Shown piece after piece: positions 13,201 through 25,000 of a stretch of 64,000 bases of DNA. The notes beneath the pieces were generated by a model. The model had not been told where the DNA came from, did no database searches, and saw nothing but the letters and a program-made list of their open reading frames with translations. Position numbers and translations under genes: made by a program. The stretch covers positions 1-64,000 of the forward strand of contig RCAB01000216.1 in assembly GCA_003640385.1 (NCBI GenBank), written 5' to 3'. Origin of the DNA: Setaria digitata. Lineage: Eukaryota; Nematoda; Chromadorea; Rhabditida; Setariidae. The stretch's first letter is position 1, and every line of letters begins with the position of its first letter.

Positions 13201-14138
13201 AAAGAAATGAGTGATTGAAGTTGGGGAAATACTGAGTGTTGTGTGGAATTTTAAGACTGTGTAATTGAGAGAGAGAACCAAGGCTTATTCGTTCTGTAGC
13301 CTCCGTTTTATTGGGGCGATACAAATTTGTTTTTCCTGTATATAAGCTAGGCTTCCCTTATCCTAGTAGGAATCGACTTTTCCTGTATATAAGCTAGGCT
13401 TCTCTTATCCTAGTAGGAATCGACATGGGCAGTTCAGCAAGCCGAAGAAGGGTTTTGATTCGCAAGTTTCCTAATGCATTTTTGGAAAGGATAAAAATCC
13501 GTCTCTGCAACCCAATTTAACGCAGACTTTTAAAATAAGAGGATCGATATATGTTTTTGATATTCTCCGACTATTTCAATAAAATGTGTTTTTTTTTATT
13601 TATTTTTCTATTTTTTTTTATTACAGATGTGGTGCCATTGGTCAGTCAGGATCTGAGATGGGTGGTAATACAACAGACAGTGCAAGTTATTCTGGTGCAG
13701 AAGACGATGAGATGGAGCGGCAATTTGATGCTGATTATGACTATGTTAATATGGAGCGTATCAGTAATATGACCAAGGATGAAGTATGCTCTTTATGTGA
13801 TTTAAAGCTTTTGAATATTTAAACTTCTGGAAATTATATTTTTGTGGATTGTGATGGTATACTTTTATTATGTCGTTGTTCCCTGTTGCATCCAATATCT
13901 TGAAAAGTTCCAGGTTGCTCGAGAATATATGCATTTGGAGAAGATTAATGGTAAACTTGCGGATCGCGTGAGTTTGCTGCAATTGGAAAATGACAAGTTA
14001 AAGCAGCTGTTAAAGGACCATAATATTTCCTATGAAGATGTGTTGCCAAAAATACGACGACACAGTGGTACATCGGTTTCCGAAGCAGGTGATGGTACGA
14101 GGAAAGGACTAGATGAAACTGTGGTTGATAATAAGTAA
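10252..14138 (+). CDS. hexim: HEXIM-family P-TEFb/7SK snRNP inhibitor
   Basis: HEXIM proteins bind 7SK RNA and then hold CDK9-cyclin T (P-TEFb) inactive in the nucleus, limiting transcription elongation. Five exons join in phase: 10252-10553, 11180-11284, 12168-12320, 13627-13783 and 13914-14138, giving about 313 residues (human HEXIM1 has 359). An in-frame stop five codons upstream supports this start. The N-terminus is low-complexity with Gln runs. Residues 94-111, KAKKPRRRRGGKGRWKPY, match the basic RNA-binding motif. PYNT at 146-149, followed by TQF, is the signature needed for CDK9 inhibition. An acidic stretch follows, then SNMTKDE, and from residue 240 a leucine-rich coiled coil (EYMHLEKINGKLADRVSLL) equivalent to the cyclin T-binding dimer. 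The stop overlaps a perfect donor (AA|GTAAGT at 14135), so a longer isoform is possible. Family call is firm; exon ends are inferred from phase. Confidence 0.93.
12469..12498 (+). repeat. Five tandem hexamers in HEXIM intron 3
   Basis: ATTAAC, ATTGAC, ATTAAC, ATTAAC and ATTGAC follow one another without gaps. Intronic, no function evident. Confidence 0.85.
13331..13424 (+). repeat. 47-bp tandem duplication in HEXIM intron 3
   Basis: Two head-to-tail 47-base units (13331-13377 and 13378-13424) differ at one base (C to T). Each contains AAGCTAGGCTT and CCTAGTAGG. The near identity points to a recent duplication. It lies about 200 bases upstream of exon 4. Confidence 0.9.
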
Positions 14139-16427
14139 GTGGTGACATATAGTAGTTTGACTCATATACAGATTAATTTTGGTTGTTAGTTTGGTCGGTG
14201 TTGCACTTTTATTATCGGATATTCCTCTTTTCTCATCGGTTTCTTATTTGATAGAGAAGAAAAACTGTCTGGAAATTGTTAGAAATTTTACGGTTTTTTT
14301 CTAAAATCTTATTTTACGATTTTACTGTTGCAATATAAATCTTGGATGATGATTTTTACTGGGTTGTTTCTCATATGCTGTATGTTTATATTTATATTTC
14401 CTAACAGTTACGTCGCTAATTCTCACGTGGTGGTTCACTGGAATAGCGACATTTGGTACTATTTTTATTATTTGTTCGGAAACAATTCTTTCAGCAAGCT
14501 GGGAAATACTTCTGTAATCTTTTTGAAATTTCTTTAAAACTTTTGCATCTGCAAGTTAGAAAGCAGTTTTTCAAGAAAATGTAAGGTCATATTTTGCCGT
14601 AGAATGTTATAGAACTGAATGTGGTGTTAGGATAATTTTTGCAGTTTATTGTTGTTGGCATATCTAAATTATGCACACGCGCTTTGTTCGCCGTGTGCTT
14701 ATATTTACATTAATGTTGCCTTTTATCTATTTATTTATTTCTTATTTGTTTCTTCGGTTCCTGCTGTTGTACGTTTTTGTGAGTAAACGGTTCGGGTACG
14801 TTAAGAGGTTCAATGTATTTACTGTTTCTTGGTTTCACGTGTTCAGGTCAGTTATGAGGTGTGAGGACCTGTAGTTTACCAGCGCCGGTTCCTTTTCTAA
14901 AAGTGTTCAAATTTTTATAAGGAAAAAAATTTTCATCATATGGTTGAGTTGTATTAAATTCTGGAAATTGATGCCCCAACTACTGTTGAGTTGGGTAATA
15001 GTTAAAATTGTGCCTCTTTATATGGTTCTTCTAAATGAGAGTTGATTTTTTTTACCTTTTCATTGTAAAGAGAAAAAAAAACAGTTTTCCATTGACTAGC
15101 TTTGCTTTTCTTCACATTTTCCAGTGTACTGAACAATATCATTTTATGAGTTCCATTGTGTAAATATGGGCTTTCTCATATTTTCATCTCTAATTTTATT
15201 CTTTCAGCATTTGATTCCCACTTTGCAAAATATGTCTTTGATGCAGCCAAAACTCAGTGAACTCCATCATTGGCTATTTATTCAACGTGTACTTTTCAAT
15301 CTATTACTTTATTTTTATTTTTATTTTTTTCAGTTAAGTTATTACTGTAGCGAGTGTAATGTCCTTGGAAGGATCCTCATCACTGGTTTACATCTAACGG
15401 CTTTGTGGTTATTGTGCCTATTTCTAATGCTCTACATTGTATAAAGGGCTTTGCACTTGATTAATCGTAGGTCACAGTAAATAGGATTGCTTGGAGACAT
15501 CATCTGCTAAAAAAGAAAAATTATCTTGTGCCGTTTAGTTTTAGGGGTTTTTTTAGGGGTATGGTTGAATTATCTCGGAAAGAATTTTCATTGTAATTTA
15601 TATTGTTGGTTGCCAGGTTTTCATTCTGATTTAAGGTTAGCTTAATTTGTCTACTACGTGTTCATATTAAAGGATTTTGTTTTGCTAAATTTGAAAATTA
15701 TATGGACTTGAACTAAGACTGAAAGTGAGGTTTTGTTTTGCTCTGTCTGAAAAATTGTGTTCTTTTATGCATAACATTCTTTGTGCTGTAAAAAAATTTG
15801 TATTCCGTCACTGAAATCCACAAGTGTAGTAGTTTCTGTTTTTATTTTGTAAAATAAAATTTACAAAACCGTGTAGAAACAGTGGTTCTCAAAAGACATG
15901 GGGTTTCGGGGTGTTTAAATCATAACTTTTAAAATGCAAAATTTTTGTCTGATTCTGTTTAGTCCGTCGACTTATTTTGTGGTGCTCATGAGTGACTTTT
16001 GTGTTTTTGCCTTTCTACTGTTTTTAGATGTGAGGCTAGGTTCGTCAGGCAAAGGTACTATACATCTTCGTGGTGGTTTTAATTGTGTGAACCACTAGTT
16101 TCAAGAATTTTGGACTCTCCTACCGGATATGTAGGGGCTAGATTGTGGTTATTGGTTCAAAGTTTTAAAAAAACTGCACTGTTCATCTATCCAGAGAAGT
16201 GCAACGGAACACGAAGATAGCATAATTCTTGACACTCTTGCGTGAATTATTGCAAATTCTAAACAGACAGGACAATTTCGTATTTGTGCCGAAACTTGGA
16301 GTGCGCATGGCAAGTACGGTATCCATCCGTTTTCATTGCTGCGCATCGTCGTTCAACCAAGAATGAATGATTGGGTCATTTCAATGTCAGAATCATCTTC
16401 CTCTTTTCGACATTACTGCTATCATTT
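14139..16427. other. Intergenic spacer between HEXIM and the GalNAc-transferase
   Basis: It holds the HEXIM 3' UTR and the upstream region of the glycosyltransferase gene. I see no further coding exon. A small hairpin (TTTGTAAA and TTTACAAA arms) lies near 15850. The TTTCAATGTCAG just before the transferase start could be an acceptor for an upstream leader exon. Confidence 0.5.
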
Positions 16428-18626
16428 ATGTTGTTGGCATATCTCTTTATATCAGTTTTTCTTATTTTAATCCTTATCAATGGGACCAATACATCCAATT
16501 CAACCATTAAAACAGTACCACCAGGGGGTTTTACGGTTCCGAATGAAGAAAGTCGAGAAAACGGAATTGTGCTGAAGAAATGCCCTCATATTGATCCATA
16601 CTCGGAGTATGTTTTACCATATTTTTCATTTTTTATACTCCTGCATCTTTCCTTCACTCAGCTGCACCTTAATTTTCACTCTGTAGGGCGATCAGTTCTT
16701 CTTAATTCAAATTTTATCTTCATCTCTTGGCTTGTCATTTTTTCTGTAAAATATAGTCATGAAATAATACAGTCCAATGACATCATCTTTTTCTCCGGCT
16801 TATTTTTTTGTTTCATTTTGTGCCTACGCTTCTAGTGTGATCCATATGGTTAGTATCACAAATGTTTTCCTCTTCTTTTTCTCTCAAAATTTATCCATCA
16901 TTTCAGTGTAATATTATGGTCAACAGTTTATGCCAGTGTTAACCAGTGTGATCCATTTACTTCGAAAGAAAAGAATGGAATAGCAAATGAGGCTGAAAGG
17001 AACCGATACGAATGGGGTGTCGAAAAGTTTGCTTATGACATATTGGCAAGTGACAGAATTGGGCCACGTCGTAAATTGTCACCTGTCTATCATGAATTGT
17101 AAGAAATTTGATGAAATCTTCATGCTTTTTGTGAATCTCATGGTTTTCAAAAATTTTGCCGCAACTTAAAAAAGAATGATCCAGAACCATGTTTCAAGAT
17201 TAATTAAGTCCCGCTCTTATTCACGGCCACTGGATTAATTATCACATGATATTGCTTTCGAAAATTTGGACTACTTTTCCGATATTAGATTGTAGAATTC
17301 GCTGAAAGAGGCTTAAAAAATTAGTTGATATCAAGCAATCTCATTCAGCCTAATGTTGCTTAGTTCATAATAGATGTTTATTTATTGTTATCACTTTACA
17401 GATGTGAATCATTACCCCGTAATATCACTTTGGACTCGAGTATAGTAATTATTTATCACAATGAAGCACTGTCAGTATTGATTCGCATGCTGAATAGTAT
17501 TTTTGACCTTACTCCACCCAAGCTGCTGAGAGAGATTATATTATACGATGACTACAGCGATTATGATGCATTACTGATACACCATGTTATCACTTATGGT
17601 AATCATACAGGATGGCCAATGGAAAAAATAATCACACGACGCAGTGATGAGCGATTAGGGCTCATCAAAGCTAAGGTTGGACTTTTAACATAAATACGGC
17701 CTTTTTTATAAAAAAAGTTATTTTGGAGTGTAAAACAAGTAACTCAATTCTGATTCAGAGGAGAGACCAGAAGTCTATTGCTCAACAAAAGTTTACGATC
17801 ATATAGTTCTAATTAAGGTGGATTGGTGATTTAAGCCATATGGAATGGAATCATAGTTAGTATAACAAGTACAGTTTCTTTTTTCTCTTTTTTTTATAAC
17901 AGTTTATTCCAGGTGTACGCATCACGTATGGCTCATGGCGCAGTCCTCATATTTCTGGACAGTCATTGCGAAGTGACTCCATTATGGATCGAACCTTTAC
18001 TGCTGCCAATTCAGGAAGATTCCTCAAGGTTTGACAGTATGATATTTTCTTTCACTGTTTTATATAAGCCTGCAAATGTATTAATTCCTGGATAGAAGGA
18101 GTGACAAAAAAAAAAATGAAGTTGGCCACGAAAATATGCTTAAATTGTAAGCATTAGATTAAAGGATATAGACAATAGTTCTTTTATACAGTCAATTAAT
18201 GGATACAGAGCATATGAGGTCAGGGTTCGACTAATGAACAAAATGGTCTAGCTGAAAATTAAAGGTGCTTCTCTTACATGAACAATGTTGAGGTCGAGAA
18301 AGTCATAGATAGGAAGAAGAAGGTGTTGAGTATTCATGAAAATGAAAAATGCAACGATTGTCATGTTTGGCTCATTCTCATGAAAAATAAAACTAGAAAA
18401 TTTAGGGTTATTCTTCCAGTTGTCGATTTAATCAGTTCAAAAACATTTGAGTTTTCAAAAGCAATGATTGCGAAAAGTGTCTTCAATTGGGATCTTCAAT
18501 TCATTTGGAAATATATCCCATGGGAGTACTGGAACTTGCCAGAAAACAACATTAGACCATTCCGGTAAGTATTTTAGTGATTTCATTCCTTTTTTTAGAA
18601 TTCAAAGCAGGCATTACTTAGTGATT

Positions 18627-18663
<37 letters not shown>

Positions 18664-20206
18664 CTGTGATACATATATCACAGAAATATATATAATATAT
18701 TTCTATGATATATATATCATAGAAATGCAGTGATGTCAAGTCATTATGCTTACACTTTAATTCATCAACTTTGTAAATTACCGTCACTTCTTGCAAACTA
18801 ATTTACGGAAAAAAACAATTTTTTTTTCAAATTTAAGAATATTCGAGCTTAAAGTAACTCGATAGTTATGTTAATCTTGCTTCGACAAAGGAATTGGCTT
18901 TATCTTAAAGCTGCATTTGCAAAAGAATTTCTCCATTTTGTAGGTCAGCAACAATGTCAGGAGGACTGTTAGCAATTGATCGCCAATACTTCCATGCAGT
19001 GGGTGAGTATGATACCGGGATGGAGATTTGGGGAGCTGAAAATATCGAAATGTCCATTCGGGTTCGTCAAATATGAAAATTCTGCCCCATGTTATTAAAG
19101 CATAGCTCCTAAATAATACGAGTACTTAAATGAGCTAGGGCTGCTCGTTGACAGTCTAACCGATAAATAAATTTTTATCATAACTCAGTAGGTAATTTTT
19201 TCTGAGTGAGTATAGAAATAATAATGTTGACGGTGGCTCACTCCTCATAATTTTATTTAATGGATACTGTGCTGTTAATGCAGAGACTTCGAAAAAAATC
19301 GCTTAGACCCAAAATTTCCATATTTGCCTTTACTCTCAACCACTGTCGTATTGTGCACCATAAATCTGATGATAAAGCGGTTATCTTCACGGCAGCAGTA
19401 CCAGTGAATGCAATGAATATTACTGCTGTTTAATTAAATCAGTCGAAAATATTTAGATATGGTTGTGCGGTGGATCTGTTCTAGTGGCACCATGTAGTCA
19501 CGTTGGTCACGTGTTCCGTATGCGTCGCCCATATAAAAGTAAACCGGGTATGGATTCAAGGCTTTATAATTCAGTTCGGACCGTTAAAGTTTGGTTTGAT
19601 GATTACGATGTGAGTTAATATTTCATTTTTATTTCTATAAAAAAAGAAAACCATTATGAAACAAAGCCAGCTGATGATATCCAAGTAAAGAGATTCCGTA
19701 GCATAACGATGATGGCTGGAGTTGAAAGAATCTCTTTAGAGTTGAAAGAATCTCTTTACTAGAAGAATAATTCTGATAACTTTCCTACTTTAGCAATAGT
19801 GCATGAGTAAATGCACAAAAGTGGTTTGCTTGAAATTGATTAAGGTATGAGCCTAAATAAAATATTCCTGGGTATTAGTTGAATTTATCAGAAAATTATA
19901 ACTTAAGCTTCATATCTGATTACGTCTACTTTTCCTACCCACAAAAATAATAATCATTCAGAATATTTGGAGGATAATCATTTAGAATTTCCGGAAAATG
20001 GAAATATCACTGTTTCTCCCGACGTTTACAAAAGTTTCCAGAAGTATTTCTACGAGAGACGACCAGATGCCAAAGGAATGGATGTCGGTGATCTTAGTGA
20101 ACGTCTGAAATTAAAAGAAACTCTGAGCTGTAAGCCATTTAAATGGTATATACAAGAAGTAGATCCGGAATTGGAGCCTAAGAAGGAGCTGCGTGAAGAT
20201 CTTTGA
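16428..20206 (+). CDS. Polypeptide N-acetylgalactosaminyltransferase (GT27), no lectin domain
   Basis: Family members transfer GalNAc from UDP-GalNAc to Ser/Thr in the Golgi, starting mucin-type O-glycans. Eight exons: 16428-16606, 16907-17098, 17402-17675, 17913-18028, 18397-18564, 18944-19061, 19457-19613 and 19962-20206, about 482 residues. The N-terminus is a hydrophobic type II anchor (residues 1-17), then a stem. Catalytic marks: [13 protein letters not shown] in the nucleotide-binding half, metal-binding DSH at 231-233, [23 protein letters not shown] at 339-345 (the family usually has WGGEN) and HVGHVFR. The protein stops soon after CKPFKWYI, exactly where the ricin-type lectin domain normally begins, and I find no lectin exon downstream. 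The exon 7 donor is uncertain: the better GTGAGT at 19610 breaks frame with the next acceptor, while GTTAAT at 19614 keeps it. The start is the first in-frame Met before the anchor; an upstream leader exon is possible. I cannot assign a specific gly number. Confidence 0.9.
18661..18726. repeat. Two adjacent TA-rich hairpins with related stems
   Basis: In the intron after exon 5 of the glycosyltransferase, an alternating TA run (about 18629-18660) leads into TTTCTGTGAT, loop ACATAT, then ATCACAGAAA (18661-18686). A second, perfect 28-base palindrome with stem ATTTCTATGATATA follows at 18699-18726. The stems differ only at one position, so four related copies of one decamer sit in alternating orientation. 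Confidence 0.9.
19721..19758 (+). repeat. 20-bp tandem duplication
   Basis: GTTGAAAGAATCTCTTTA occurs twice in direct succession with a 20-base period, in the last intron of the glycosyltransferase gene. Confidence 0.9.
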
Positions 20207-20253
20207 ATGTGAATTTGCCATCATCACCTGGAATTTTGGAAAGGATTGCAAAG

Positions 20254-20259
20254 AATAAA
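20254..20259 (+). terminator. Poly(A) signal of the GalNAc-transferase gene
   Basis: AATAAA lies 48 bases after the stop codon, giving a very short 3' UTR. The close, canonical signal supports the model ending without a lectin domain. Confidence 0.65.
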
Positions 20260-20459
20260 TTTCTCTGTGATACTGTTACTATTATTTGTTGACGTAAAAT
20301 ACTGGAGTAAATGGTTGCTAATTATGGTACTGACGGAACTTTCCATAACTGTTGAGCCTCGTTTCTTTTTTGGTCATGAAGTAATGCCGTGCACAGTTAC
20401 TTCCACTTTTGGCTATCCTTCACAAATAATGAAGGGAAGGGATGTCAATGTTGCACGTT

Positions 20460-20720
20460 GCAACGCCATTTGATGGGGCCGCGTCAATTGGTTTGATGTT
20501 CATGAGATCCGCGGGGTCCAGGTTACGGTGCTAGCTGACGTCACTTTGAGTTTCGAAGTAGGTGACGAGGGTGGGCGAGTTAAGCTTGGTGGAGTGTGGG
20601 GTTAGTGTACTGTGATGTCTCAGAATTCTTTTCTGGTAGGGAGTTGGAAACGGTGATATCTTGATCCTGAGATTTGACGATTCTGTTCTGTTCGTTCTGG
20701 TTCATTAGGAAGGCGTATTT
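20460..20720 (+). promoter_or_regulatory. Candidate CREB-gene promoter with a full CRE at 20536-20543
   Basis: This stretch is distinctly richer in G and C than its surroundings. It follows the preceding gene's poly(A) signal by about 200 bases and precedes the first CREB coding exon by 1.3-1.6 kb. It carries the 8-base consensus cAMP response element TGACGTCA at 20536-20543. A CRE here would allow CREB to regulate its own gene, as is established for mammalian CREB. Promoter status is inferred from composition and position. Confidence 0.4.
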
Positions 20721-21119
20721 TCATGTTTTGTCAACGTTACCGCCCGCTCTCATTCATATAATTTACACTGTCATACTTCACAGTGGAAATATTGTGTAAC
20801 ATATCAGTTGTACCCAACGCTGTCGTTATTTTACGTTAGATTCATATAAGAGAAACATATTTGGAGCCATCAGATTGTTGAAATATTATTAACCGATTCA
20901 ATTTCGGCGGAGCAAACATCTCAGAGATACATTCGATGTAATTTTTGTCAAAATTTATTTAGCATCTGAAGTGCTAATTTGTGTGGAACTTTTTAATCTT
21001 GCCAATACAACATTATCACTTATCACTTTATCATGACAAGGAACTCCTTGATGCAATGACTGCTTCATATGAATGTAAATGGTAAAATTCTAGAAGGATA
21101 AATGTATAGTGAATTGAGA

Positions 21120-21242
21120 ATACTGCATCATTATATATATATATATAATGATGCAGTATATATATATATATATATATATATGAGAATACTACCTAGGTTT
21201 GTTTTTTTATATTACATATATATATATATATATAATGTAATA
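21120..21242. repeat. Two TA-centred inverted repeats
   Basis: The first (21120-21157) is a 38-base perfect palindrome with arms ATACTGCATCATTA and TAATGATGCAGTAT. The second (21210-21242) has arms TATTACAT and ATGTAATA around a TA core. The phrase TGAGAATACT occurs just before each. They lie upstream of the CREB coding exons. Confidence 0.9.
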
Positions 21243-22092
21243 CATGATGGAGCCATCGTTATTAATGAAACTCGATTTTTTTTGTTTCTAGATTTTCTTT
21301 AAATGTAATTTCTAGATTGAATTTTCTGCTTTTTCTCAAATTTTTGCAGTTCTATTCGATTAATTTTTCTCGAGTATTGACTAGACAGTTTAAAAATAAT
21401 CATCCCAGTCCCCGTCCAAGTCACAGCTTGCTTTATCGGAATAAATTGTGGTCTAGGTTAATTTATCCAAAAAAAGACTTCTCGAAGTTTCTTCCCACTA
21501 TTGTTTTTTGACACACATATAAGATAACTTTGAATTAAGCTATGGTAGATGGCAAAAGCAAAATATAATACGATGACGAATGGAAGATGGGAATGAAAAC
21601 TGTTGATGAAAAGATTGGTAAACAGTAAGTGCAGGATGAATGTGCTATATCTGTCTCTTTGTCTTATTTTACTAATGTTTCCTTTTTTCTTTCATCCCGC
21701 ACTGCTTTCTTCCTTTTTTGTTTATACAGTAGTTTTTGTGGTTTGTTAAATAACGTATATGTGGCATGTTAGTAATGATTTTAAACTTTACTGAATATTC
21801 ATTCTCACTCGCATATCATTGCTGCTTTCTTTCTTTTTCCTCTCCTGAATTAAGTCTCGAATAATAGAAAACGAATTATTTGACTATTTTTTGTAACTGT
21901 CTAAATAGTTATTTTATTATCGGCAATAATAATTCGCAGTAATCTTTCAATTTCGGCGTGTGATGAGATTATTAGTAGGTGATGTGCAACCAAATTGTCG
22001 AAAGTGCTATCTTTTCTAAATTTTTTCCTCCTAAGTATATTGCATAATTGCAGGATAAAGATGCGTTAAGAGGAGTCGAAGGGACGAGAGTG

Positions 22093-25000
22093 ATGTCGCG
22101 TGAACCATCCATTTTACATAATCCATCAACAAGCGAACCAGAAGCGGTAACTATTTTCAGTTTGATTTCTTCATGCATGGGAGAGATAGAACAAAGCCGT
22201 TTCATATATGATCGGAAGATGAAGTATGCATAGGACTAATCATTCAATGTCAGAGATGTTGCTCAAGAAACGAGTATAGTCAGTGTTTTGTAATAACAAT
22301 AATATCGAAGAAAGGGGGGAAATTTCCACTTATCTTCAATGGTGGACGATCATGAAGAATACTGAAGAAGTTTTTATTTGAAAGTAACAGGATTTGTTTC
22401 AAAAAAGCCTGAGTTAATAACTTTGGAAGAAAGCTTTATCTTAACACAGTAATATTTACCAAATGACTGAAAAGATGTCATGATGACATTTTTGTGTTTG
22501 TAGTAAAAGATAATTTTGCGATCGTATTATCAATATAGAAATATGAAGCTTTTCTATCGGTGTTCTGAAGCATGTTGTAACTGTAGTGCTTGATATTATA
22601 GCTCTAGTGAGCTTATAATCGTGTTTGAGGAAGGATGACTTAGCTCGGGCTACTTATCAATTTTGATTTTATATTTCATTGCATATTCTCAAAATCTACA
22701 TTTAGAAAGATATCTCTAAAAAATTGTAAAATCTGAATGATATTGTGTGCTATCAAGACAACTGTGATGTATGCCCTTGCCTAGAACCTGTGAAAGCTAT
22801 CAGATTCAAAATTTTGCAAACCTATTTTACAATTTCGATAATATAGTGCCAAATATTCATCTAAAAAATTTATCGTTGTTTCCTTGACATTGTACACACC
22901 TTTTCGTTTGCTTTTTAAACGTGTAGTAATGTTTATTCGTTGGGAAATTATTAGATTTGCATGTTTGTTGTTGTTGAAGCATTTTCGCATGATACATTTT
23001 CAGCTGAAAGTCCTCGCAAAAGTGATCTTACAGAACCAATCGAATGATGAAATAATAAGTGATGACGAGGCTCGACGGCGTCGTGAACAACTCAACCGAC
23101 GACCATCCTATCGGTTAGTTAATTTCTTTCTCGGGGTAAAGATGACTCAAAGTACTAGGTTGATAATTATTTCCTTTATAAAGAGTAAAGAGCGCATCAT
23201 TCCGAGCTTTAAATTTTGTCATTGCTTAGTTTTACAACTAAAATTGTTTTCGAGAGGGACATAATTTCATTAAGCACTGAAAATTTCTCCGGTTTTCAAT
23301 AGTGGGCGAAAGAAAAATCGATCATTTGAAAGAAATTTGAACAATGCATCTTTTGAGACTGAAGGGTTTTTAATGTGTATCTTCCTTTGATTTCCATTAA
23401 GGTGCATTTCAAAAATCATTCATAAGTTTTTGCATTGACGTTTTTTATTCTCTGCAGTATTTGTGCTCCTGAAAGGTAACGCTACATCTAAAACTAATTT
23501 TAGCTTTCCGCAAATGTTACATGATTTGACATAGTATAATGTGGCTTAACCCAGTTAATTATTATACGCTTTCATATGTGCATTCATATTTCCAATTAAC
23601 TTAGAGGAAAACTGAGCGTATTTCTTTTTCATTGTCTTTTTTTTTTTTTTTTCCTTTAAATCAAACTTATTAGTTATGAGACCATCATTTTCCATTGAGG
23701 TAGATAAATTTACGCTAGAGAAAGAAATACGTCTTTGCTATACTTAATAACTAATTTTTTGTAAAAGTTCAACCATGTATTTTAGACCTTCTGTTCAAAA
23801 TATTATTGGTTATTACGAAAATGACATGTTCAATGATTAGAATGTTAAAGAAGAAATTTTTGGTTCAAAAGCATTACTCCATAACTGCTTTAATTATGGA
23901 AAGAAACAGAGGAGCAGGATTGCTTTAACATCTTTTGAAAACGTATCTTAGTTACTAGTAACTTCAGGAAAGAGTGGAATTAAGCTCCAACGTGCAAAAT
24001 TCCATTGTAAACTGTTCGTTGCTTTACTGTGCTTCATCAGTTTTCATCATCTGTTCCTCTTTGCTCTTTGAGAAAACCATGTAGCGCAAATGATTTCGTG
24101 ATATGCTTTCAAAATGTTTAAGATCTAGATAAACAAATTTTCCTTCTCTTATAAGAATATATTTTTTATTCTTACAAGAAATCTTACCGTAATAAGTTAA
24201 GCTCTATTGCCCTTCATCACTCTTTTCTAATAACGAAGAGTTTGTCTCATTTAGTGATATTCTAATTCAGATGTTGCAACACTTAGTTCCATTAAAAAAG
24301 CAACTTGAGAAATATCTGACTTCAGTTTTGTTGGAACCTACTCTTCCTTTTCCTCCGTACTGTTGTTGTGACACTTCTAAAACGATTTTGGTACAGGTGG
24401 AGTAAGGGGATTCAGATTTGCCTCGATTTTCTGGATTTTTTCAGTCAAGACTATTATTTTTTGGTGGCTGTTCAGGTTGGTTTTGATTAGAGTTAATTCT
24501 GTCTAATTAAGTATTAGTATGGACTTGTTACCTTTGTTTTCCTTTTTGTGATGGAGATAGCTGTCTGGATTGTGTCCTTTCCACTCGACCTCAAAAAGAT
24601 TAACAAGTTTCCCAAGAAAAGTATTCGTTTAAAATAACGACGCTCATCAGAGAAAGAAAGTTAAATTCGACGGAAGATGCTGCAAACTTTCTGAAAAAGA
24701 ATTTCGGAACATTAGAGAATGTTCTCATTCATTGCTAAATATTGAAAAAAGGAATGAAAAAAGAGCAATGATGCAAACTGCTGCTTATTTATTCATTAAG
24801 AAAAATTGTTACGAGAAGAAAGCGCAAAAGAAGAATGGGAATGAGTCGCTTTTCTCTTTCTCTCTCTCTCTCCCCTCCCGTATTCGTCATTTCGTATTAG
24901 AAGTACAAGGGTGACGTCAATTTTAATTTATCGGACAAGGTGTAGAGGAAGGGTGAAACTTGGCTAGCAATAATTATAAATATATTTGATGACGACTGCG

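Noticed and set aside
20246..20473. Open frame right after the GalNAc-transferase stop as a lectin continuation
   Set aside because: No QxW or CLD-type ricin motifs, begins inside the poly(A) signal region, and is hydrophobic in a non-lectin manner.
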